Assembly (NCBI GenBank): GCA_037013685.1
Contig: CM072884.1
Span: 1,674,001 to 1,738,000, forward strand
Direction of reading: 5' to 3'
DNA: 64,000 nt
Source: Acridotheres tristis
Lineage: Eukaryota > Chordata > Aves > Passeriformes > Sturnidae
The notes beneath the pieces were generated by a model. The model had not been told where the DNA came from. It searched no databases and worked only from the letters and a program-made list of their open reading frames with translations. Below, in pieces: positions 1 through 14,000 of this stretch. The position numbers and the translations under genes were made by a program. Position 1 is the stretch's first letter, and each line of letters opens with the position of its first letter.

Positions 1-3000
1 TAACTCTCACTAAAGTCCAAATGGCTCAGCCTTTCTGAAATCTCAGAGCACTAATCCAGGAACATACTATAAAAATACTTGACCTGGATTTCCCTTGGAG
101 AATTCAGTTTTGGTTTATGCCTCTTATTCTTTTCCTTTTGAATTGGTATTAGTAAACACTGGCCTCTTTTGAAGGTTTTTCAGCTTTTCTTCTTTTCTTT
201 CACAGCATCTCAGACTGGAGGAGGTTGAAAGGCACCTCTGGAGATTTTCTCCTACCAGAAAATATTCTCCAGGCCTGTTTCACATTGACCTTTTAATACC
301 TCCACAAATGCAAACTCCAGTATGTCTCTGGGGAATCTGTTCGAGTGTTTACCCTCTTTTACAGTAAAATGGTGCTTGGCTGTCTCAGAGGGCAGTTCTG
401 TGCTTAATTTTTTTCATCCATTGCCTCCTTTATCCCTGTCTCTGGCAGGAATGAGCTCTCACCCCCTCATGTTCATTCTCATGATTATCCCCACGCAGAA
501 TAAAATTTTTGTGGCTCTTTTCTAGGCTCACTCCTCTAAGCCCACATGACCAGAACTGAACACTTCACTCCAAGGAACTCTTTTCACCATGGCAATAACT
601 GTGTTGGCAGCAGCTCCTGTTCCTGACCAGGTTATTCTGACTCTTTGTATTCCTGTGGAACCAACGGTCCTGACTGGATCACTGCTGCTTGAAGGGAGAA
701 ACACCCAAAGTATCTTAATTTAACAGCTAGACATTCTTATTCCTCTCTGCATCAGGATCCCAATGTTCAATTCCCAACTTGCAAGTGTAGGCAAAATATG
801 CTTTTATCTATAGAAAAATAGGGTGTAGTCTGGAGAAGCTGAGTAATTCACTGATGATCAGTCTTGGCTACAGTGATGAATATTTATCGTTTTCCCTTAA
901 TAATTGTTTTTAAATAATCTCCTTCTTGCTTTTGATGATTTAGATCTAAAAAGAACTCAACTGCTTTCAGTTCACTTACTAATGATGGACAACAGTTGTT
1001 TCAAAAATTATTCTACTGCTTTACTTAGTTCTGAGATTAAGGACACCCTGTTCATACACCTCCAAAAAATTCCCCTTTTCTCAGTGGGAGTTTTCACATG
1101 ACTAAAATAAACACTGGTGAATCAGAGTCCTTCTACTCACTCTGCACACTTTTTGATATACTCAGTCTATATACAAAGCATTTTAATTATGAAGTTTAAT
1201 TCCTGCCTTTCCAGAATTCACTGCTGCACTTAAATGCTTGTGTTACTTAATATAAAATTGTTAAATTCAATTGTTTTCCACGGAGATAAAACAATTCCAT
1301 ATTTCCATCATGTTTACATAACTAAGAGTTTTCCACTAAGGATCTGTCTATGAACTCTGCAGAACAATAGGGCTGGTTTTGACAGTCCTGTGCCCTTTTA
1401 AAATCCTCACCTAGACACTGTTCCCTCATAGAACCTGTATTCTAAAAGCAGAATGAAAACTGCTGTTTCCTATCTCACCTGATATCTCAGTTTCTTTTCC
1501 CTCTCAGTAAAAAGTTCAGGAGAGATAAATATCTCTCAAAAATATTCATGCAGGAGCAAAACAAGAAAAATCTCTGGCCATCAGATATCTCCACAATTTT
1601 CTTCTTTTATTTTCTGCCAAATAAAGGACATTATGTAAGGGTGTGTTTCAATACCTTAGCTTCTCCAGGGGGAGAACTCTTCAAGATGAGTCAAAAACTT
1701 TGGAAACTTTTTGAAAGATTTCCAAAAATAAAAAAGTCAGAGCAAGAGTAACATTCAGGTAGGTCTTGCCTGCTCTCATGCCTACTGTAAACATGATTAC
1801 ACAGATACCAATTCAATATCTTTCTTTTAATTAAATATTTAAGAAGTTCAGAACAGTCCTTTAGCTGCAGAGTTTATTACCATTTAGTACTAATGAAGGA
1901 AAGCTTGTTTGAATTTTAATTAGGGTTTGGTTTGGGTATTTTTGTTCGTTTTTTTATTATACATTAAGATGTGCACCTCCTAATTTTAAACACTTATTCA
2001 ATGAGGCCCTTAAATATCTGCTTTGTTTTAAGTGGGTACTTAGAGGCTTTCTCAAATCAGACCAGATCCTAAATGATCAAACATATGCCAAAACAAACTT
2101 AGAAATTTGTAAGCTGGAATCATGTATTTGGTTTAGCTTTTCAGCAGAGTGCATGGAATGAAGAGAACACTTCTCCTTTTTTGGCTCCACTCAAGTTCCA
2201 CTGCCCAGCACGTGAGGACAGAGCTGCTTCACTTTTCCCAGCAGATTTCCCAAAGGATTTTTCTGGACACTCCTCAGCTCCTGCTTTGTTACCCCAGCAC
2301 AGCTACAGCCAAAACTTCCTATGGAGAGATGGACTCCTTACCCCAAACTCCTTTTTTCCTTCCAGTGTGGATGAAAGGCTTTGTTAGAACTGCCTTTAGC
2401 TGCAAAACCAAAACTGTGGCTTTATAGTGAGGAGAAGATGATGAAAGCCTCAGGTTTGGATAAAAGAGAATGATGATTGTTATTTTCAGCCTTCCTGGGC
2501 TGGTTTTTCCAGATTCCACCAGGGAGCACGGAATGCCTGCCAGGGCTGATCAGATCCTATTAGGCTGACACTGGAGATCTCTGCAATTCCTTGCTACCTA
2601 CACTTCTTGCTATTTAAAACTCCTGAAAGATTTCAGAGCAGGAATGGGACAGGATGAAGGATTCAATCTCCATATATCTCTGCCATCTTTCTTTGTAGTT
2701 GTGGACATTTCAGTTCCAGTGCCTGCTGTGAGGACAACATTATTCTTTTGAATTTTTTTAAACTATAAACCATGTCAGTAAAATGCTTCAGATTTACTTT
2801 TCCTAGTCTTCACTCATTGCAGCCTGGAAAGATTTTTATATCTATAAAGCACATAAATCTTAAAAGAAATAAAAAATGAAACAAGATGTAAAAATAAAAG
2901 AAGGAAACAAAATCATACCAGTGAAATTAAGCCTTAATTCCTCACTAATTGTTTCATGAATATTAACCCTACAATTTCTCTTCTCACTGTCTCAATTCCA

Positions 3001-3969
3001 AATACAGGTAATTTATTTTACTAATATTTGACTGTTTTAAAAATTAAAATAGCCTTTTTTAGGAAGGTGTAGTCCATGGTGTGCTTTAATTGCCACTGCT
3101 AAAAAAAAGCTTATAAAATTCCCAATAATTATTTGTAACATCTTCTTTCAAACTATTTTCTAGAACACAATTTAAACAGCTCAGACAAAGAAAGTAATCC
3201 AAGCTACAATGAGATTTTGCTTAACTTTTCCATCTTCTTTCTCAACAGCTTTCTACTGAGCAAAGCAACATTCTTGGTGTGAATTTACATTCACTGGATC
3301 TTGCAAAGGAGACTTGATTGACTTGATTCAAGGCAGTAAAAAAAGCAGATGCCATCCAAGTAGCTTTATTTGTTGGCCATAAAAAGAAAGGCACTGCATT
3401 TATCATTTAAAAAATACATTTCAATTCTCTCACTAAGGCCATTACAGTTGATAAATGCTCAGATTCTGTCCTGCTTCAATAAAAACCTGTCACACACAAA
3501 ATGTCTACAGGTAAAGTATGTGTCTCCATTATTTAGATTCCTACCCACAAACTTGGTTTAGAATCTTTTTAAAAGAAAAAAAATTGAGAAAAGGGGGAAA
3601 AAAAGGTTGCCTATTTTAATCTTGAAATGAAATTAAATTTGAATCCACAGTGGTTCCATCCAGACTTGAACAATTCAGAAACAGCCAGTCATCCACATGC
3701 AAATACCCACAGCAAACTGCCTTGATTTTTAATTTTTTGAGATAAGTTTTATTATTTCCTGATCATTTCAAAGCTCATGGATGACTTTGAGCTCTTCCCT
3801 TAATTTAGAGATTCTAGTGGCTGACTGCATGAGGTAGAGAAGTGGCAGGTAAAAACACACAAGCAAATTCTTCCTATCAAGGCACAAAAAAATCTGAAAG
3901 CTTATATATATAAAGCACTGTAAGCATCTGGAAATATTAGATATATAGTTCCCATTAAAAAAAACAAGC

Positions 3970-3986
3970 AAAAAAAAAAAAAAAAA
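3970..3986. repeat. poly-A run (17 A)
   Basis: A simple mononucleotide run of 17 A. It is not attached to a recognisable retrogene or SINE body, so it is called simple sequence only. Confidence 0.9.
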
Positions 3987-4770
3987 GATAGAACAAGAAG
4001 TCCAAAAACCTCCTGAATTACATTTAACTGAAAATTGCTGAATTCCAGCAGCAGCTAAATTTTGTCCTAATTTATAGGTACTGGAAGGAAATGTTAATTC
4101 TGCTTCACAAAGTGGCTTGGTAGTCTATATGTGAGTGCAAATTCTGCAACATTTCAAAGATATTTGTTAAAAAGAAAGAAGTACCAATATTTCTAATTCC
4201 AATTAATTTCATTTTAGGGCTTGGGTGAGGGCAAGGTAGCAGAAATATTGGTGCTTGGCTTGGACTGCCATCCCCAAGAAGACCAAAAGGACCTGGGAGA
4301 AAAAGGGGTGGCAAGTTCTGAGGAAAGATGATCATTGATTTAACTTCCAAAAGCTGTGAATAAGAATATTCTGCCTAACCTCTCCCTCTTTCTAAAGAAT
4401 TGTTCAAGAAAATAACTGCTGCCATTAGCAACACAGGTTTTAATGCAGCAAAACCAAAACAAATGAAACAAGAAAAAAATATATAACTAAATCAAAAGAT
4501 GGAAAACTCTTAAAAATATTTGTGGTGAAAAATGGGTAGGACAATTGTTACGAAATTTCACTCTTGCTTTGTGATATAAAAAGCACCTGCAGGCCCCAGA
4601 TCTGCTCATTAAGTATCATGGACAGAGGATATTGGAAAAGAGTTAAGGGAAAAGGTTATTCATACTGCCCTGGACTGGATCAAATGATAACAGAAAATAC
4701 TGTGGTTAGAGAGAAATCAACAACTGTATTCTGGGAAAAGGCTAAGGAACACAAACGTCAGAAAAAGACC

Positions 4771-4798
4771 AAAAAAAAAAAAAAAAGAGAGAGAGAGA
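4771..4798. repeat. A16 followed by (GA)n simple repeat
   Basis: Sixteen A are followed directly by about six GA dinucleotides. This compound simple repeat creates lysine/arginine/glutamate-rich shadow translations on the plus strand and explains the longest nearby open frame. Confidence 0.85.
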
Positions 4799-7700
4799 AA
4801 GAACTGGGAATTCTGTCAGTGTTATCTTGGAGGAAAATGAAAATGTGGAAGTGGTCAAGACACCATGAGGTTACAAGTGTCTGGAAAGATTCCAGTCTGC
4901 TCTGGCCCGGGTTTCCCAGTGGCTGCTGTGTAACAGAGCGAGGGGAGCTGCTCCCTGCTCCCAGTCTGCGGCTTTGGACCGAGCCCTTGCAAAAGAAACG
5001 CTCAGCCTGAGCTGCTGCTCTGAATCCCTGCAGGGAGGGGTGCATGTGTGCCTCACTTCTGCTGTGCTCATGGCGTGAAGCTTCCCAGGCAGCAGCCACC
5101 CTTGTGTCGAGTGCACATTAAAGCAGTCTCCAAACAGAGCTGGTTTATACTGGAGCCCTGTGAAATGCTGCAGGAAACAGCTGGAAAACAATCCACTAAA
5201 GCTTTGTCTTGTTCCTGTTGCTGCCTGATTCTCCCTCCCTCATCTTTCTGCCAGGAGTGCTTTTAGCCCCAGTTGATCTTTGGAGTTCATGACATTGATT
5301 CCTTCCTGGAATTATGTAAAAACTGTAAATTCTCCCCTTAGATAATATAAAGAAACTTGAGTGTGACAGAATGTCAGTTTTAAGGCTACTTGTAACCAGA
5401 AAAAAAGTGTCATCTCCCAACTACCAGACATCTTCTTGGAAGTTTCCTAAAACTCCAGCCAGTAGGAGAACCATGCATAGGTTTTTTTCCAAAGTTCTCA
5501 CTTGTGGTTGCAGTTAGGGAAAACACATAGCAAAAATAAATGAATAAAAAGGAAAGCAGGGACTGTATTTGCAAATAGATAATGTAAAGAAGCAAAAAAG
5601 ATTATTTCACAAAATTAATTCCAAGGAATATAATTGCTCATTGTTTCAAAGAGGCAAAACAGCACAGTTTTGACTCTTTGGTCATTACCTCTGCTCATTG
5701 TTTCATGAAGGCAAAGATCACCATTTCTCAAGGAGTTATTAATGCTTACAGTGAGAAAGGTAGGATACCTTTATCCAGAACAAGGTGAGAAGGGCTTTTA
5801 GCACATAGGAAAGCTCAGAGCTATTTTTTTAACCTCAGCCATGGAAGTAGAGAGGGGATTTCAGTGGCAGGTTGGCTGCCTCTGCAGAGATCCCCAAACC
5901 ATTTGTGTCACCCATTTTTCCAAAATACCAGTATTTATTAACTGGGAAGTGATTTTCCAAGGAATAATTGGTTATATAACACTTGAAAATCTAAGTCCAA
6001 GGGATTAAAAACTGGGCATACTCTTGATTTAGATAAAAATACTTCAGTTCAGAAGTGCCACAATTGTTCCCCACTGCTCACTCAAAGAGTGACTCTTTGT
6101 TGCCATCACTGCCAGATTTTCTTATTATTTCTTTGTCACATAAAATTGTGGCAGACTGGACAGTTTCTTCTCCAGGAAAATTTTTAAAACCCCAAGCAAG
6201 CAGATGTTGGTTGGTACAAGTAGTCTAAATGATCTAAATAATTTGATGGTGGTTTTGTCTGGTTTATCTTCCAGAGATAAAGATTTCTGTCTGACAGCTC
6301 GCCTGGACATAAAAAGAGGATAAAGAATAATGCACATATATAAGGGTAGCCAATGTCAGAGCCAGTATTTCCACTGAAAAGGAATTGAGAAACTGCTAAT
6401 AATGTAAAGGTTCACTAAATTAGAGTTATGTTTCTGTTACCACACAAAAGGTAATGCTCCTGAAGTTTTTTCCCCTCTTCATTCCCATGGTCATAGATAA
6501 GCCAATGCATTCACATAAGAAATTAATTTAATTTTTGAAATAAATGGTGCACTCAGTGCAATTAACCTGCACGTCTGTGGTGGCCAAATACACAACAGCA
6601 AAAAATGTGGCTTTGATTCCAGTTACAGACACAGGATATAGTCTGTCTAGACCATCAAATAATGCACCTCTAAAGTGAAAGTTTTACATATGAGATTGCA
6701 TCTCTGAAATGAGAACTGCTGCAGGAATATTGGCCAGAGAAGGGAAAAGCTAGATTCCTTTACACTGTCCTGGTTTTTTCACCCACCTACTCTTCCAGCC
6801 AGACCATTGGATACTTTAATTTGCAGTCTATTGCATATGTCAGCTTTTCATAGAACATAAAAATCAGGTGCCACCTGCTTTCCTCTAACACCCTAGAAAA
6901 ATGCATATTTTTCATTTCATTTCATGACCAAATTCAAAGAAAGAAACACAGACAACAGAAAGAAAAAGCAATGATCCCATACAAAGCTTTAAAAACCATG
7001 ACAAAGTTATTAACTTACAGACTCAAGTTCATATGGCATTTCAAATAACAATTTTTTTTCTGATTTTACTGTTATCTCTGCATGATTTCAACAAGCAAGC
7101 ATGGATTCAGATTCACTGAAACTTGGGCTGGGAGATACCAGAAATGTGATTAAAACCTTAAATTTAAGGACTCATTTTGTTGGCTCCATTTGTACTGCAG
7201 GATCATAAGGAAAACCTCTTGTCCCCAGCAGTGCAGGTGATGCTTAAAGGAAGGAAAATACACCCAAAGAATCAGAATTAAGGCAATAAAAAGCCATGAA
7301 TTCTCTTAAAACCCTTCACTCTCTTTAACATCCTTGTCTATTATCTTCTGCATGAGGAGAAGAACAGAGGACAGGTAGACTTGAGAAAGTGTTTATGGAA
7401 ATGGTGCCCTCACTGATCCTGTGGCCAAGACATCAGCCTGCAGAGGGATCTCTGTGGTTACATGAATTTTTAGCTGAAGAAAAATATAATAATGCTGTAT
7501 AATTATAGTGGACTACAACAATAAACATGCTCTCAGTGCAAATATCACCTGGGGTCTGCTCTGCCCATGGCACAAAAATAAATCTGAAAATGTCTCAGAG
7601 GATGCTTGGTGTGGTAGGGAGAGGTGAGGAAGAGGCTCACCAAGCATCTAAACCTCTTCCCAGGGAGAAGGGCGAGCACCTGCCTGTCAAAGGCACATCT

Positions 7701-10700
7701 GGCCAGCAAAAAGAGAAAAACAGGAGGCAGGAATGCTGCAGAGGGGAGAAAGGGAGGCTGAGCCAGGAGCAGCCAGGCAGAGAACACGTGAGCTCCTGTG
7801 TGTGTCCTGGCAGCAGAGCTGTCCCTCAAAGCCTCAGATTTGACAAGGTGAGAAAAAAGCTACAACTCTGTCACTTTTAGGTTTGTCTTTTCACCAATGT
7901 TGTCCTAAACGTGCTGACCTTCAACACCTTCAGAAGGGGTTTTTGGGCACCTGCATGGAGTCAAGACATCTGATTTTCAGCAGCCTCTCTAGTTCTAAAC
8001 ATAAGACAACATGCAACCTGTGAAGGTGATACATGCACTTGATGCAAGAATATCCAATTCATATTTGGGGAGAAAAGGGGGATAGAAACACATCTCATGT
8101 TTCACACTGCCAAAAATAAGCTCTTTTTTAATGCACACCAATTACGATATAGTTTTGAAACAGCTGCCATTAGTATTAAATTATTTTTAAAATAGTTTTT
8201 ATTTTCAATCCTTTTTCTACCTTATTTTTTTCTCACTGTGAAAATTCAGCTGTTTCAGGACCATGTTTGGCTACGATTTGTAGTAAATCAAAGAAATCAG
8301 AAGAAACTGAAAGAAGTGGAAAGCTATTAAATAAATACTGATATTTCATGAAGGGGAGAGGGAGAAATTTCCTTCATCTTTAAGTGATTTACAGAAACTA
8401 TTTTCTGGCAAGCCATTTTGGCTCAATTTCCCCATTGGATATCAACACCAGTAACAGACTGGATGTCTACCACGGGTCTTCAGCAGCTCAGTGAATTCCT
8501 CTTGAAAATTTGGAGGAAACACAGGAAAAGCATCCAAAGTAACAGCCCTTATTTTTTGGTTTGGATGCCTGGAAAGGTTAGAGGCTCCTACTCAAGCAAA
8601 CATTGGTTTGTGTTCCCAAAAAAAGTGAGTTTTTGCTGGGAGCATGTTCTTGGTTATAACCCTAATCACATGCTGGACCAGTGGCCAAACCTTTACTCCT
8701 ACCTAAGAGTCAAAATGTTTCTTTTTCAGCAAACTCCAGCTGGTCACTGAGGATATTTGATGGATGAGGCCTTTGCCAGTTAATTGACAGAACACTGCTG
8801 GAAAAGCAGTTTACACTAAGGAAAATGAAGTGATGCTTCCCAATATTTCCCAAGCATTTGCTGAGAAGCCTCTTAACAAAACTGTTTTCAGTTTTTCCTG
8901 AGAATGCAACTGGAAATGATTGCTGCTCTGATTTAGTGTTTATCTGGGGAGTGCTGAGGAGAAGATATTTGGGTACCTGAGTAGAAATCAGGTAGACAAG
9001 GCTGCAAATGGCACTGATCACTAGAGCTGGGTAGAAAATAGGATTCCGTAATTTCTTCTAGTCAGGATCTAGAGAATTAAAGAGAATTAAAGCAAATGTT
9101 TCCTAAGAAATGTTGTAACAATGTGTGGGGAAAAAAAAGTAAAAGCTGAGCCTAAGTTCAAACAAAGTACAGTCAAACAGGCACTTAGAAGTACTCTAGG
9201 CTTAGGCCACCTGTGTAAATGACTGGAAATATCTCATTCCCCATTATATTTGCTTTCTCTTTCCACACCAACTCCCTCTACATCAAGTGGTGACTAATGG
9301 TGACAGTCACTAACAGGTTTCTCTGTGCAAATAAACTCGACTTTGTATTTCAGTTGTCCTACTTCCAAGTGAAGGAGAACACAGGAAATCTGGTGGTGTT
9401 AAGTTATCCATTCTGGAAACATTCAGGAAAGCAAGATCTGTGATATTTAATATATATTATTGATGTAGAAATTCTAAACTCTTTGATTTGTGGATAGGCT
9501 GTAAGGTTGTTTTTTTCCCCCATGTTAATAGTGGGGAAACAATTGACAAGGTACCAGACTTTGAGACAAGACAGATTTTCAGACATCACCCAGAGCAATC
9601 ATTAGGGTTTGGAGCATCTCTGTGGCAGCACTAAATTGAGGAGCACCAATCCTAAATCAAGACAGCTGGCCATGGAGCACTGGGAAAAAAAAAAGAGGGA
9701 CATTCAGGGAATAAAGTGATGGAGGAGATTTCAGCAGGAGAACTGAACCTGTCTGTGCTATGCTGCATGGAAATGGTTTAAAAAGGCAAAATAAACCCAT
9801 AAAACTGCTCAGCTAATCACAACTACAGCAAGAGCCAAAACATCCTTATTCATTTCACACTGATGACAGTTCAGGAGGACACAGCAGAGCAATCACCACC
9901 CTGCCCAAGCCTGACATTTACAGTCTGGCACATCAGCAACAGTCTCTGAACCAAGTGAAGCCATTCCTGGAAAAGTCCTATTACCTGGAATGTGGGAGAA
10001 TTAAAGGCGTCTGCTACTGATTTTCAGTCATCCCAACAGAGAAAAGCTGCAATTTGTTTTTAGAATTTATTACTAAACCATGTGGAAAAATGTGTCAAGC
10101 TCAAGACAGAACTTCTCTCCCTTGCTCCTATTTCTATTATCCTCACAGGTTTTTAATACCACATTTACCACCAGCAAGGGGCAGACTTTAATGATATCTG
10201 CAAGCCAAAAATAAAACCTCCACATTCTGAATTTCATGCCTGAAAGACAAACACCTTCAAATACAGAAAAAGTTGGGAAAATGTGTCACCTCCAGGCAGC
10301 CCCTGAAGTACAAAATTACTCACATGCTGTTTGGGGGCCTGGTGTGAAGAAAGCTGAAATGACTGTAAACTTTAATTAATCAAATAGGACACCCACAAAG
10401 ACAGATGTATGTGACTCATGTGGCCACACTGTGTGCCCATTTCCCCTCTCATTCCATAAAAAAGGCAAGGCTAACTCCATACAAATCATTTATAGAACCT
10501 CAGCAATCTGGTAGAACCTCCAATTTCCTACAAGAACAGCACTGAAGTTGTTAAAATGAGATAAATGAATGGTAATGAGAGGATTTCTATTTCCTAAAAC
10601 TTCTTTTGTGCCTACTAGAGGGGCATAACGGTGCCCAATTAAAATATGGGCTAAAACATGACAGTCAGTAATCATAGGGGTTTCTGTGGTCATTATCTTT

Positions 10701-10712
10701 TCACTTAGGTAT

Positions 10713-11000
10713 TATCACAGAATTACAGGATGGATTGGTTGGAAGGAGTCTTAAAAGATGATCCAATTCCACCCCCTGCCATGGGCAGGGACACCTTCCA
10801 CTGTCCCAGGCTGCTCCAAACCATGTCCAGCCTGGCCTTGGACACTGCCACGGATCCAGGGTCAGCCACAGCTCCTCTGGAAAACTTTTTCCAGTGTCTC
10901 ACCAAGCTCACAGTGAAGAATTTCTTCCTAATATTTAACCTAATTTTTTTTTTTTTTTTTTTAGTTTGCAGCCATTTTCCCTTCCCCAGTGACCCTGGGA
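10713..11000 (-). mobile_element. CR1 LINE 3' fragment, 5'-truncated
   Basis: Read on the minus strand this is the 3' end of an avian CR1 retrotransposon. At the low-coordinate end are the terminal ATTCTGTGA-type repeat (plus strand tcacagaat) and the antisense of the block that ends 'ccatggcaggg...ttggaa...'. Plus-strand landmarks are tgccatgggcagggacacct (10779-10798), a tccagcctggccttggacac block, and ccacagctcctctgg. Similarity appears to resume at 10963 (ttagtttgcagccattttcc) after a 19-base T run that interrupts the element. The reverse-transcriptase region is absent, as usual for 5'-truncated CR1 copies. Both-strand open frames across it (10723-11164) are repeat shadows. Confidence 0.85.
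10944..10962. repeat. poly-T run (19 T) inside CR1
   Basis: Nineteen T lie where the CR1 3' region would normally carry a mixed TCTAAATCTACCCTC-like sequence. CR1-like sequence is seen on both sides, so the run looks like a secondary expansion or replacement within the element and not its tail. Confidence 0.7.
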
Positions 11001-14000
11001 AACCTGTGACAGACACTGCTGCTGTTCTGGGTTTTCTAGGATGTCTTGTTCCCCTCAGACATGTGAAAGCTACTGTCTATCCACATTTCAGCAGTGGGAC
11101 AAGGAGGGGCAGACACACAGGCACACACCAAGCACAGGAGCTGGGTGAACACCTGCATGAGTGAGCTGTCCTCATTTTCCTCAATAGAGCTCCTATCAGT
11201 GTCTGCATCTAACACTGCTCTGGGCCAATTGATAAGCTGGGTCTGTACCCATCCTGCTCCTTTCTAGGAACACAACTCCGCAGGCAGCCCCAGCAATTCA
11301 CACTGTGCCCATCTTTTCTGCACTGATTGCTCAGGTGGGAGCATGGAGGGAGAGAGGAATGTCACATGTCCCCATTCCTCAGCAGATTACCTCACCAGAT
11401 CACTGCCAGCCTGACTCACACCAAAACAAACCACAGCAATAATACACTTGGATTAGAGCAAACTGCTCCTATACATCTCCCCCTGCTGCCACACATTCCA
11501 GCACCATTAGTCCTCATCAGGTGAAAGATTCTGTGCTAATATGTGCATTTGGGAGCCAGCCAAATCTAACAAGGCTCATGCCATCAACAATCTCACTTCA
11601 CCTCACTATTGGTGAGGACAAACTCCTCTGTGTTTGTCTTGCAACTGTGGGTGCTACGAGACAATGCATCTATTTATATTATTTATAATTAAGGAGCTTA
11701 CAAAAGAAAAAAAAAAATAAGGAGGGAGATGGTGAGTTGCTAAGGCAGACATAGGAAATTGCTTTATCCAGTAATCTCCTGGATCATTTTAACTTTCTTT
11801 TATGAACAATTATCAACTAGCAGTTCCTAAGAATGTGGGGTAACTTCTGCTTATCTGGAAAAAAGAAATTGAGAGCAATATAAGCAATAATCCTTTTCCT
11901 GTCTGGGCATTGAGGGTGCCAGAGATGGGCATTAGTCACTGAGATCTACTAAAGATTTGTCCCTGTAAAACACACAACAGCATTTAATAGAAATTGAGAT
12001 TATTTTTAAAAACTCTATGACTGACAGCATCTATGAATTTTCTCTGGCTCCCAACTGATAAACAGTCTACTCTCCTCATGTAAACTCAAGCTCCAAGTTG
12101 TACAGGTGACATTCTATTAACCATGGCTTAAAAATCCATATTCCCATTATTTTGCTGTATTCCACAGGACTGGGCTAGAAGTAGCACTTGTCATCTACTC
12201 GGCTGCCACTTGGGGCTCTAATTCTGCCTCTATTTCTCTTTGGACAATTTTCTGAACTTGCTCTTAAAAGATCTTTGAAAAACGGGTGCAGGGCTTCTGC
12301 TTCCACTGTTTCACATAAACATGGACTTCGTGTTTTCTTCCTAAACTGAGTTCCATGTGTTTGAAATTATTATTTACTTAAGAAAGGGCAAAGATGGGAG
12401 GGTGGCAAAGCCAAATTCATGCATCTACACTTAAAGTTTTTTCATTTCAGATGAAGACAACAGTTCTGCTCAAGAATGTGCAGCAGTGTGGGAGACAGGC
12501 TGCAGAACAATTGGAGCTCGCCAAACAAGCTGGATTCCCAGTCTGTGGGAAAATAAGAGCTCTTGGAATTGGTCTCAGCCCAAATAGGACAAAAAATATA
12601 AAGAAAAAATAAACACAACAAACCCCCAAATCCTCAAGAGCTGGAAGCTCTTTTATCAATCGAATAAAAGTTACAAAAAGGTAAGTTTTATTCACAAAGG
12701 TCAGCCAGTGATGCTGTTCCCAGGGCAGATGTCACCAGGCCACCCATGACCAACAGCTCCCTAATTTCAGGGAGGACCTGCCAAACCCAGCCATGAGGCA
12801 ACACTTCCTTTCTTCTTCAGAAAATTTCCAGTGAGCAGCAACAACCGTGCTTGTGAAATCACGCCCTGGTCTTGGAGAGCAGAGAGAATTTGAAAACGAG
12901 GAATAATCAAATCTTGCTGTTGCCACCAAGACTACCCAGAGCAGGGACTTTGTGCTGCACTAACATGCTAATTAATTCATTAACATTCAAATTTGATATC
13001 ACTGTATAGAAAATAAAATTTGACTTCTTTTCTTCAACACTTTATGCCTTTAAAAATATGTTTTAACAAGCGTGTTAACAGAACCGGATTTTTTATATTG
13101 GCTTTGGTGATTCAGATAAAATCCCGTTATTTCACATAGTAAAATCCCATTCAATCTCCATTAGGAAGTCTAGTGGAAAACCCCACTGGATTAGCATTTG
13201 ACATCAAATCTGGCACAACACAACCTGAAGACATCTGACTCATGGTGTTGGGAGAGACTTGGAAACTTCCAAGGAACCTTTCCAGTATTTAAACCAATTT
13301 AATTCCCTGAGAAAGAACAAATCTGAAAACAAATTTGCCTTAAGAAATTTTTGAGTGATCCCATTCGGGAAGGGATTGGTTTTCTCTTAAGGAACTGATT
13401 GGGAATTCCCATTTAGGTTTCATGGAGGATGAAAATGGACATGTTGGGGTTTTTGGTAGCTCTAGTTGGTAGTTTCCTATAAATGAGAATTAATCATTTG
13501 TACTATAACCTCTGGTTAGTAACTGGGTAGAGTTTTGTCTGTCTTGTTTTTCAAATACAAAAAGTAAAAGATTTACAGTATTGCTTAATTTCCTGATATT
13601 TTCATTCATTATCATTAATATCCTGATATAGGGCACCAATTAACGGATCTAATTTATAAGTATACATACACATATACACAAATTGTATCTAGGTTTCTCT
13701 GCAGATTCTCCAACATAAAAACTATTTTTGCCAAAAGCACAAGTTTCTGGATCCCAATTCACAGCCTGGTTCATAGTAAGAAAATTTTGGCAGCACTGGA
13801 GGAAATTATGGCTCTCCATTCTTGTAAGAATACAAATTTGCTTTGACAAAAAAAAAAAAGCTGAGTTAGGCTTTTCACATAAATTGCAATATTCCTTGTC
13901 TATAAGTGAATGAGTGGGAAATGAGAAATGTAAGCAACACCAGCTCCTTATCATTATCAGATTGGGCAATTTATACATCCACAGAAAGATCTACTTCAGG

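Larger units (their letters stand above)
1..10712. other. AT-rich non-coding stretch, no gene recognised
   Basis: No open frame here has both splice signals and a recognisable product. The longest frame, about 148 codons at 4564-5010 on the plus strand, runs through a 16-base A run followed by a GA run and reads as low-complexity lysine/arginine-rich sequence, so it is treated as chance. Two blocks, about 4.88-5.10 kb and 7.55-7.83 kb, are richer in G+C than their surroundings and have no recognised repeat or gene. No CR1 or LTR similarity was recognised in this stretch. Confidence 0.6.

Noticed and set aside
3433..3511. Plus-strand acceptor-like ttacag and donor-like CAG|GTAAAG flanking a 63-nt open segment
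   Set aside because: The pyrimidine tract is weak, the segment is very AT-rich, and it lies on the opposite strand from the better exon candidates.
4564..5010. 148-codon plus-strand open frame
   Set aside because: It crosses A16 and (GA)n simple sequence, has lysine/arginine low complexity, and lacks splice context or any recognised domain.
10723..11164. Overlapping 97- and 144-codon frames on opposite strands
   Set aside because: Both lie across the CR1 fragment and its poly-T run; they are repeat shadows.
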